In this document: one piece after another, positions 35,351-44,273 of the stretch
How positions within the stretch are numbered: position 1 is the stretch's first letter
Layout of the letters: each line of letters opens with the position of its first letter
From: Sophora flavescens
Taxonomy: Eukaryota; Streptophyta; Magnoliopsida; Fabales; Fabaceae
DNA length: 64,000 nucleotides
Assembly (NCBI GenBank): GCA_030762895.1
Contig: JAUPTC010000101.1
Coordinates: 1-64,000 of the forward strand
Direction: 5' to 3'
Notes under the pieces: generated by a model
What the model saw: only the letters and a program-made list of their open reading frames with translations
What the model was told of the DNA's origin: nothing
Database searches by the model: none
Position numbers and translations under genes: made by a program

Positions 35351-36945
35351 ACTTTTCTTAACCTTTCTCTTTAGTTGTTTTCATTCTCTTAATAATTTTG
35401 TTTTTGCTTTTAACCTCTTGAATAATTTGAGAAGCTCAAGAGGAAAAATAATAAATTGAGAATTGCCAAGTGTTGCAGGGTAAGAAAGAAGGAAGGGAGA
35501 GCAAGAAGACAAGGAGAAGAGCAAAAGGGGCAGAGAGACAACAAAGTCAACACCCGCTACCACCTCGGTAAGCCGTTCCATTTTTATTTTATTTTATTTT
35601 ATTTTATTTTTCTCCTCTTTCCAACTTGATTGTTTACATTGGGGACAATGTAAATTATTAAGCTTGGGGTATGGGTATTTTGCATTTGCATTTTTCATGT
35701 TGCATTCATATAGTTTTGCATGATAGTTTGCATGATCACACAATTAGATTGCCCTTGCTTAGATTTTGTATCCAATTGTGAGAACTAAGTGCCAATTAAA
35801 TTGTGATAGTGAATTGTTGAACCCAATTTTTCATTCTTGTGATATGGCTGCAAATGAAAATGTTTGAGATAATCTTGGATAGTTGATAATTAGCATATGG
35901 TTCTATAGATTGTGTTTCTCATTGATTCTGAACTAAAATGTGAGATTTTGAGCCAAAGGGGTACTCACAAAATTTTACCCCATTCTTTGTGTTAGAGTGT
36001 TATTCCTCTTGGTTTGTTTTCTCTAGAACTTGACTTCAAACCATTTTAAAGCTTGAAAATTTTTGAAAACATTTTTGAAAATGATTGAGGCAATAGGTAT
36101 TTTTCTGGCCTTCTGAGCTTTGAATGATGAAATGCTACCCCTTAGTTGCCCAATTTTGAGCCTGAAAAATCAAAATACTTTTCTTGGTACCCTGGAATGT
36201 TTTGATAAATATGTTTGATAAGGGACCTTCTAAAGTATTACAAAAAGGGCAAAAAGGGTAGTTGAAAAAAAAAGTTTGGGATAAAAGAATCAGAAAAATA
36301 TTTCTCTTGAGTTGAAAAATCTCCCCTTCTCCGAATAAAAGAAAAAGAAAATAAAAAAATAAAAATAAATAGAGAAGGGGATGACAAAAAGAAAAGTGAG
36401 AAATAAAATAAAAAGAAAGAAAGAAAGGTGGAAAAAGGAATCGAAACCCAAAAGGGTATTTTAGAAGGTCATTTTTGCAATGCTTGATATGTTATATAAC
36501 CTTTTGAAAAATCCTTTTATTGATTGCCCCACCTAACGATTAACCCCATGGCCACATTACAACCAAAGTAAAGACCTCTTGATTCTTAGTTGTTTTCATT
36601 AATAAAGTAGAGATTTGGTTGATAGTCAAGCCTATGGTAGGATTCATTCCTTGAGGAAAATTGAGTGAAATGTCTTATCCCCTAAACACTTGAGTGAGGT
36701 TAGAAAGAGAGCCAAGCAAAAGAACAAGCTTGGGGTGAGCTTCAGGTGAGAAAGAGTGCCCAAATTAGTGAGAACATGATTCTAAGGAACCTAAGCCTCT
36801 AATTGGACTTGAATTGATTATCTCTTACTGAATTGTTTGAATTGCCTATTACTTGGATCATTTACTCGGGTTCTTGGTTCACTATCCATGCTTTGTATGT
36901 TTATTCTTCTGGCCTTAGTGATTACTTGAGGACAAGCAATTGAAT
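35351..36945 (+). other. 3' non-coding region of element D
   Basis: About 1.6 kb without a supported ORF. It has a short TTTTA microsatellite near 35580-35610 and a purine-rich A/G stretch at 36240-36440. No similarity to host genes seen. Confidence 0.7.
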
Positions 36946-36960
36946 AAGCTTGGGGTGATT
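36946..36960 (+). other. Polypurine tract of element D
   Basis: AAGCTTGGGGTGATT lies directly before the 3' LTR. The C counterpart on its strand ends AGTTTGGGGTATT. Confidence 0.8.
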
Positions 36961-38309
36961 TGATAGTGTGATTTTACATGATGTTTGTTGTACACTTTTG
37001 CTTGCATATTTCATATAGATTAGGCATTATTTAGTTGATTTAGTTGGATTTTCCCTTGGAACAGGTGAAGCGGTTTCTTGGTGTTGTTTTGCAGGAATTA
37101 ATGTAAAAATGATCAAAATCAGTCATGATGGAGCCTGGATGAAACAGAGCTTGAAAAGTGAAGAATATAAGCCAAATAGAGCCTATCACGACCTGGCCAT
37201 GATGACCATCACGACCGTGATCAAGCAAAGCAGAAGGCAAAAGTCAGAGGCTGTCACGTCCTAGCCGTGACAGACATCACGGCCGTGACAGACTGGAAAT
37301 TTAAGTTTCGCGTCGCGAAGACATACTCGCCTCGCGAGTATGGAACCAAGAAGCCAGCGCCCAGCGCTGGTGATGGAGCGCCCAGCGCTAGGAGTGGCGC
37401 CAGCGCCAAGGAGGGCCGACAAGTAGCACCATAAGAAGTAGACAAACGGCCTGGCTAGAAATATAGGGATTTTCACCCTAGGAGGCTTGGAGAGGCAGAC
37501 TTGGAGGCTGCGGCTGGAAGAGGATTTCAACCCTGAAGGGGATGTTTTCCTTACTCTGGGACTGAAAGAAGAATGGAGGATCCTTCTATGGAGTTTGCTT
37601 CATCCCTTCTCTCCTTCTCTTTGTATTCTCTTTTTATGAGTAGTTAAATCCCTGTTGTTGGGATTAGATGTAACCAAATTGATAATCATGTAATTATCTT
37701 GACTGATTATTCTATGTTCATGTCTTCATATTAGTGATTAATTTTTTGTGCTTAATGCTTGTTGTGGCTAGCACCCCCATGACTCGATTTGTGTTTTGGT
37801 ATGCAATGGGGACGTTCGTATCAGAACCGGAACTGAATTTAATCACCTAGTAACCCTTTCATCTAGGAATGGAGTTAGGTTTACTAGTAATCGCATGATC
37901 CCTAATCCTAATGCAAATTCATTAATCTAGGCCACCTAAGGAATTAGGGTCTATTAGTGGATTTAGGCTCTTGCCATCCGAGGAATCGGGGTTTGAGTAA
38001 TTTAGTGGATTGATTTTAATATCTGAAGCATGAATGGGAGGTATCTAGTCCTGATATTGCATGAGATAGATGTTTGGTGAAGTCTAGTCCCAACATATCT
38101 TTCTGCACTCCAAGTGTTCGATAAAAAGACAAAAAGATTTTATTTCTTTTCTTTTGTTTATTTTGATTTCTCTTGATTTCTCTGTTTAGTCTAGATAGTT
38201 GCCGAGTTTGCGAATTGGTACTTGACATCCAATCCCCGTGGATACGTTAACCGGTCTTACCACCGTATTACTTGCACGACTGGGTATACTTGCCGAAATT
38301 CGTCTAACA
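36961..38309 (+). repeat. 3' LTR of element D
   Basis: 1349 bases, TGATAGTG...TCTAACA, nearly the same as 32941-34296. Differences collect in the palindrome cluster (37184-37408) and many are G/A or C/T changes at CG sites. Confidence 0.95.
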
Positions 38310-40522
38310 CTAATCCAAAAGTTATTTCTCTCTCCTCCTTCCATCCCATCAAGCCTTAACTCCCAAACTTACTCAACAAGCCACTCCATTCTCCTTTCTT
38401 CTTCCTCATGGCCGTGAGCCTCTCCCCCTCCCCCCTATATATACCCCTTTCATTTACAATTCACCACTTTTCTTCTTCATCACTTCATTACTCTTATATT
38501 AATTCATCATCTTCTTCCTTTTCAACTACTTAAAGTTTGCATTTTTATTTGTCTTTTGCACTTGGGTTCTTCATTAAAGTTCTTCCTCTTGTTAAGGGTA
38601 ATGCTCTCATATAAATTTCTTTACAATTTTATCATTTTATTTCATTATTTGTGTTATGTGTTCTTATTAAGCTTTAAACTTCTAAAATCTCTTAAAAATG
38701 GTAGAAAACTCATTTTGAGTTGAAACCACTTCTTATATTCTTGTATTTACTTGCATTTTCACATTATAAAAGGTTGTAAAACAAAGCTCCCTAACCCTTT
38801 CTTTCTAAGGAGGTCGAAACCATGCAATATGGTCTAGGTGGGTTTTGTTTCAACTTGTGGAATATGATCATGTGTTTGAGTTTCTAACTATCCATTGATC
38901 TTAAGTCTATAAATCTTGGAAGGTTTGATAGCCTGTTCCTATGATGGTAGAAAATATGAATAAGTAGGCCTAGGATACTATGTTTCGACTTTCCAAGTAT
39001 GATCATGGATTTAGAACTTTTAATACCTTGTGATTCTAAACCTAAGAGTTGTTATTAAACAAATAATATTTTCCTCATCATCCTATGATGACCAAAACTC
39101 AGTGTTTAGGTGCTAGGATGTTTGAGTTTTTCTTTTTCCAAAATGATCATGGGCTTGAGCTCCATAAGATATTTGGATGCTAAGTCTAAGAGATTGGAAT
39201 ATTTAAGTTTCCATTGTTTTCCAAAATGATCATGGACTTGAACTCCATAAGATATTTGGATGCTAAGTCTAAGAGATTGGAAAGTTTAAAGATTTCTAGC
39301 TTATAAATCCTATGAAGGCCGAACCTAGAAGGTTATGGACCAAGGATACTTTGTTCTTATTTTTCCAAGATGATCATGGTTTTGAGCTCCTTAATACATA
39401 TGAATGCTAAACCTAAGAGATTGGAAAGTTTAGTGAATGCTAGCCTATTTTACTAGCCTTGGCCGAATACCCTAAGTTTATAACTTAGTGGGATTTTAAT
39501 TCAACTTTGTTAAATGATCATTGTTTATGAACTCCTAACACTTAAGGATCATAAATCCATAAGTTGTAAAATTTTTGGGGATCTCTAACCCTAATTTATT
39601 ATCTTGGTAGAACCTAATACCTTGTGGGTTAGTGTTCTTGGTTGATTTTAACTTATGATTTTGTGTTCATAAAATTAGACTTCCATCGTGGAGAAAACAA
39701 GGACGTTCGTGGTATATCTCTTCAAGCATCTAATCTCCTTACCTTCATGGAAGGTAAGAGTGGATTGCCTAGGGATATTAAATGACTATATGGATGTGTG
39801 TATGTGTTTACTTGAGTGATTTGAATATTATTATGATATGGAGCAAATACTTGAATGACTTGTTTACTTGAACTATTGTGATTATTACTTGAAGTTGATT
39901 ATTACTTGCCTTAAAGTATTGTGAATTGTATATATGTAATGAATTGTCGTTAGCTGTGATATTATTGTTGAGAATATATTACTGTTGATTGAAATTTGAG
40001 AAGCCGGACTTGAGTCCATGCTCAATGATTATAAGGATTAAAAGCCTTAATAAGCCTTGAATAGAACTTTGAAAGTATTGGTTTCATTTATAAAAGTTCC
40101 TTGTTTAAAATGCTTACTTCAAGAGAATAAGATTCTTGTTTTGAAAAGAAACGTTGAAGTGTTTTTAAGTCAATAGAAACTACCTTTTTATGATCCAAAG
40201 TTTGTACGAGAAAAAACCTTTTTCGAACTATGTGTTTTATGTAGGAAAAACCCCTTTGAAAATATTTGACTTATTCCATCAAGGATTTCAAAAGCAAACG
40301 AATTTCCTAATTGATTTATAAAAGAGTTTGTAAAGGAAAATATTTTCTCCTAAATGATTTAAAAATGTTCCGGTTACTTGGATAAGTGACCGAGGCTTTG
40401 TTTTGGGTTTTGATTTTCACGGAGCAAAAAGTAAGCACATGTGAAAGAGAATCTAGTTCACGAGACATCGCCTCTAGCATTCAGTTATATGCACGCGATA
40501 TGGGATCCGTGTCAAGAATTAT

Positions 40523-40619
40523 GGACCAAGGGTCCTAATCGTGATATTATGGGCTAGGAGTCCTAATCTTGGAATTGAGGACTGTGTGTCCTAATTTCGT
40601 TATTATGGACTAGGAGTCC
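40523..40619 (+). repeat. 28-bp tandem array of short hairpins in Tekay-1 3' LTR
   Basis: Four 13-base inverted repeats start at 40523, 40551, 40579 and 40607, exactly 28 bases apart: GGACCAAGGGTCC, GGGCTAGGAGTCC, GGACTGTGTGTCC, GGACTAGGAGTCC. Stems differ but pairing is kept, once with a G-T pair that would be G-U in the sense RNA. Confidence 0.85.
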
Positions 40620-41149
40620 TTGGACCGCGGCATCGGTATAATGTGTTGTGATTGAGCACTCGGACTGCACGTCATGTGTTATTGATTTTCAAGTGATGAA
40701 AATTGTGAATAGTCGTTACCGAATACCCGCTTAAGATGTGGTGTTCGATGATGTATACATCCGGATGGCCGTTGATAAGGGATTCGTGATGATGTTGATC
40801 CGGTTACATGAGGTGACGAAGACAACTTGCCAATGCGGCATACGAGCCTGATCAACTGTTTATTTCTTAATGATAAAATGGTGATGATATCTCATGAGAT
40901 TAAGTTTAGAGCCTGATGATTGAAGTGTCATGTTATCTTTATAAAACTGATTGATTCGGGAATGAGACACACTGAAATAATACTTGTTGTTTACCAATGA
41001 ATAATGTTTTAAATGTTAATATGCCAATGTGTTGTATGTATCATGTATATGGTTGTTGTGTGATATATCCGCTGTCGGTATCTCACTCTTTCATTTCTGC
41101 TTGTTATTCTCTCTTCCTTTTTGGTATCGCCGTATGTATATGAGCTCAG

Positions 41150-41614
41150 ATGGATCCCAACATCCCTCTTGTGTCGATGATGTCGAAGAATGAGGTCTTC
41201 GACGATGCGGGGTACGCCGCGTAATGGCATATTCATCCGGAGGCGACGTCTGCTACGTACCATGAATCAATCACCACCACTGATTTGAATGCTGACAGAG
41301 ACCCGATTTGTAGGAGCCAAACTGTGGAGACTAGGAGAGTTGCTCTGCCTCCGACTTGGTACTACCATCACGCACTGCAAGTTAACAGACTACTACATGA
41401 GCTTCCACCTCTTGATGTCGAGCAGGCAGCACCTATCAAGGAGAACCCTGAGGAGGATCCCGAGGAGGACTTCTATGAGATCATGGAGGAGGATGAGCCT
41501 GAGTATTACGTTCTGGATCATGACCATGACGACGATTCCGTGGATGAGGGTGGCGATGTCATAGACCCATTACCTGATGTCTTGTCTCATGGGAGTTTAC
41601 GTTCTGGATCATGA
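41150..41614 (+). pseudogene. LTR-internal acidic ORF of Tekay-1 (3' LTR copy)
   Basis: ATG at 41150 follows GAGCTCAG, which resembles a splice acceptor. The frame has one TAA near 41222 and is then open for 109 codons. It includes SITTTDLNADRDPICRSQ and an acidic C-end with EEDPEEDFYEIMEEDEPEYY and DHDHDDD. A 91-base tandem duplication (41507-41597 and 41598-41688) shifts the frame and ends it early. No known family recognised. Confidence 0.45.
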
Positions 41615-41688
41615 CCATGACGACGATTCCGTGGATGAGGGCGGCGATGTCATAGACCCATTACCTTATGTCTCGTCTCAAGGAAGTT
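41507..41688. repeat. 91-bp direct duplication
   Basis: Two copies beginning TTACGTTCTGGATCATGACC/TACGTTCTGG, absent from the 5' LTR copy, so it arose after insertion or in this LTR only. Confidence 0.85.
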
Positions 41689-41927
41689 TTTGTGGAGACC
41701 CTGCTTGCAGCCAATGTCAGTGACCAGTTTGGAACTTTTTATGAATAGTCTTCCGTCTTCTGACTTTCTAGAGTCACTTTTGTGATGTGGTTCTGGACCC
41801 TCTTTCCCCGTGTTTTTGTTTACTCTCTTTTCAGTTATATCTTCTAGATTTCTAACTCTGTTACAATGGCTGTTGATAAGGCCCTAGCTTATGTACTAGA
41901 ACTTGGGTCTCACTGGGACATGTTATG

Positions 41928-41929
<2 letters not shown>

Positions 41930-41993
<64 letters not shown>
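41930..41993. repeat. (AT)32 microsatellite in Tekay-1 3' LTR
   Basis: 64 bases of pure AT repeat; the partner in the 5' LTR has 26 units. Confidence 0.95.
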
Positions 41994-41997
<4 letters not shown>

Positions 41998-42178
41998 CCT
42001 TCAATTCATGTTGTGAGTGTTCATCACTTTTATTTCAATTATCCTTTCAAAAAAAAAACTATCGTTTTTAGTTTACTTATCCATCGAGAAAATGATATTT
42101 TCCGAAAGTAACCAGCATTGTAGTCAGTTTTATTTCCGAAATTGGGTAACCATGTGATGCCGGGTTTAGGGTGTCGCA

Positions 42179-42183
42179 CCAAG
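42179..42183. repeat. Right target duplication of Tekay-1
   Basis: CCAAG; see 12562-12566. Confidence 0.75.
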
Positions 42184-42584
42184 CGCCCATATCGTTTGTG
42201 ATATGGTTTTGTCGGACGCGTTGTTAGGTTATGAGCCTATGTGAGCCTATTTTGTATTTTAATGTATTTTGAGTGGCGGGTCGCGTATCTATAGGACTTC
42301 TTCTATATCTCTTTGGTAAGTTTATATCTTTTTATATTTTGAGTCTATAGATGGTTGTAGGTTGTGATGGTCCCATGGAGAGGACTTAGCGTACTCTGAT
42401 GGACGTGTTGTATTTATTGTATATATATGTGGATGACATCACTTGTGCATGTTTAAATTGTTTTATTTCTTTACAGTTTTTATTATTATAATATTTTGGA
42501 TTGTAATAAAGCGCATTAACATTAATAACGGTTTAAGGCTTAGTTAATTAGGGTTCTTCTTTATTGGGACATCGGGGTGTCTCA
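42184..42584 (+). repeat. 3' LTR of Tekay-0, last part
   Basis: Continues the LTR broken at 12566 and matches 5552-5951. Ends GGGGTGTCTCA. Confidence 0.8.
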
Positions 42585-43272
42585 ATCACTATTAGTAAGG
42601 ATTTTATGAAAGATCTTAAGGATAAACAAGTTCAAGATCTATATTTTCAGGAGATAAATCGAGGTATAGATGAGGGTAAGATTTATGAGTTTAATAGAAG
42701 AACAGATGGTGTATCAGGATTTGAAAAAAATGTTTTGGTGGACAAGGTTGAAGAAAGAGGTAGTAGAGTGTGTTTTATCTTGCCTGGTGTGTCAGAAGGC
42801 TAAGATTGAACAACAAAAGCTTGCAGGTTTATTGCAATCATTAAATATCCCAGAGTGGAAATGGGATAGCATCGTTATGGATTTTATGGTTGGATTACCA
42901 CGAACTTTGAAGAGGCATGATGCGATTGGGTTATCATTGATAGGTTGATGAAGTGTGCTCACTTCTTACCTATGTGTGAGAGTTATAGTTTGGAGAAGTT
43001 GACCTAGATTTATATCAAAGAAGTTGTTAGGTTGCATGGCATGCCGTCGAGCATTGTCTCAGACCGAGATCCTAAATTCACATCTAGATTTTGGAGATAG
43101 TTGCACAATGCCTTGGGGACAAAGTTGAGGATGAGTTCTGCTTATCATCCCCAAACAGATGGACAGTCAGAAAGGACGATTCAATCATTGGAGGATATTT
43201 TGAGAGCTTGTGTTTTGGAACACACTGGCAGTTGGGATGAGTTTTTGCCATTGATTGAATTTACTTATAAAG
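42585..43272 (+). pseudogene. pol: Integrase remnant of an outer Tekay-type element
   Basis: Flank of Tekay-0. It has the zinc-binding part (VYQDLKKMFWWTRLKK, CLVCQKAK, near 42705-42810), core start WKWDSIVMDFMVGLPR (near 42855), then IVSDRDPKF near 43060 and HPQTDGQSERTIQSLED near 43145. The region before 42705 appears shortened and out of frame. It is cut at 43272 within EFTYK, where related integrases continue NNSFHSS. Only this strip of the element is present, so the rest lies beyond a rearrangement or off the left side. Confidence 0.8.
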
Positions 43273-44209
43273 GATGTCTAGTTTGGCCCTGAGCTTAAGC
43301 AATTAAATGATGCCTCAATCATTTATGCATATGCACAGACAATGCAACAGTGACAAGCATCTATGCAAGAAAAAGTGAGAATATGCAAGTGATGGATAAC
43401 ACACATGAAAGAAAGAAATGATATGTGACCAGTTTGGGCTCAAAAGCTCACAGTTTTGGCCATGTGCAAGGGAATTCAGCACACCCATCATTGCATTAAT
43501 CATAGTATGAGAGATTGTCCCCAAACACGTCACAAGAATCAACTGTCTTAATGCAATCATATGTTCAGCTGGTACAAAGTGCATGATGCTAAGAATTTTT
43601 AGTCGAGCAATAGCAATATGCTCACAAGAGAATTGACACCAAACTTCACTCAATTTTCAGCTATGCTATGTTCTCCCAAATCCACATTTTTACTCACCCA
43701 CTCCACAGGCTGTAACACATTTGAAGGAAAGGATAGAGAGAAAGAGTTTAAGATCACTTCCCCTCTTTTCCTTGCATGATTGAGCCCGTGGAAGCTGCAC
43801 ATACTAGGGCTCGTTTATGCAAGTGTTGAGGTTGGGTGTCAAAACCCGTGACACCCCTGGGTTTATAGCAAACCAGCACCCGGCGCTACAAAGGGGCGCT
43901 CAGCGCTGGAAGTTCAGATTTTCCTGGAGCTTCCAACGATCATCCTTTTGGCATGAGGCCCAGCGCTGGGATTCCTGGTAGTTTCTGACTTTGGTCCACG
44001 CTGAGCGCCATTTTTTTGAGCTGAGCGCTATCAGTAGCCCTGCACATTCTCCCACTTCCTCTGCTGCTAATTCTTTGGCCTTTTTCAATAACTCAGATCT
44101 ACATCAAATGTCAGAGTAAACTTTACACAATAAAGTGCATCATGACATGTACTGAAAGATCATAATATTGATGAAAAAAAATTAGAAACGAATGAATCTA
44201 ATCTACTCT
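43273..44209 (-). other. 3' non-coding region of element E with a promoter-like block
   Basis: No supported ORF; the 112-codon frame at 43315-43653 lacks recognisable features. A cluster of AGCGCT-type words lies at 43876-44032, followed on the minus strand by CTATAAAC at 43861-43868. This repeats the order seen in the E LTR (palindromes at 56290-56453, TATA at 56264-56275), so a second promoter or an old LTR remnant is possible. Confidence 0.5.
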
Positions 44210-44254
44210 TGGGTTGCCTCCCAAGAAGCGCTTCTTTAACGTCACTAGCTTGAC
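44210..44254 (-). promoter_or_regulatory. Conserved post-ORF block (E copy)
   Basis: The minus strand reads TGACGTTAAAGAAGCGCTT then CTTGGGAGGCAACCC, 20 bases after the pol stop. It is almost the same as the D copy even though the upstream ORFs are unrelated. Confidence 0.7.
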
Positions 44255-44273
44255 ACCGACTTTCCGATCAAGG

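Larger units (their letters stand above)
32941..38309 (+). mobile_element. Element D: young non-autonomous Athila-like LTR retrotransposon
   Basis: 5369 bases with LTRs 32941-34296 and 36961-38309, exact 5-bp target duplication, intact tRNA-Asp primer site, one 284-codon ORF, the conserved post-ORF block, a long non-coding part and a polypurine tract. There is no protease, RT or integrase, so it must borrow them. The LTRs are highly similar, so insertion is fairly recent. Confidence 0.95.
12567..42178 (+). mobile_element. Tekay-1: gypsy (Tekay/Del-type) element with three nested insertions
   Basis: LTRs start TGTAACACC and end GGTGTCGCA. The 5' LTR pieces are 12567-13885 and 22813-23745. The primer site is 23750-23761. 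Gag is split by a solo LTR at 24187-28217. Pol runs 29101-32427, the polypurine tract is at 32448-32462, and the 3' LTR pieces are 32463-32940 and 38310-42178. Nested guests are H, the solo LTR and D. The near-matching target duplication and the empty homologous site in Tekay-0 fix both ends. Confidence 0.85.
38310..42178 (+). repeat. 3' LTR of Tekay-1, second segment, with promoter
   Basis: Begins with the right CTAAT target copy of D (38310-38314). TATATATA at 38436-38443 follows a C/T-rich stretch and is the likely TATA box, with transcript leader after it. Then come ~2 kb of related LTR sequence, a 28-bp hairpin array (40523-40619), the LTR-internal ORF (41150-41614), an AT repeat, and the end GGTGTCGCA at 42178. 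Confidence 0.85.
4953..42584 (+). mobile_element. Tekay-0: old Tekay-type gypsy element carrying nested insertions
   Basis: The parts are a 5' LTR remnant (4953-5951), primer site (5957-5968), ruined gag-pol (5969-10040), and a 3' LTR in two pieces (10088-12566 and 42184-42584). The LTR pieces match each other: 11986-12566 with 4965-5547, and 42184-42584 with 5548-5951. The LTR ends in GGTGTCTCA. Element A occupies the 5' LTR and Tekay-1 the 3' LTR. It is the most decayed element here apart from A. Confidence 0.8.

Noticed and set aside
43315..43653. 112-codon minus-strand ORF, possible envelope-like gene of E
   Set aside because: No signal peptide, cleavage or fusion features, and a composition rich in His, Cys and Leu without a pattern; length is within chance for AT-rich DNA.
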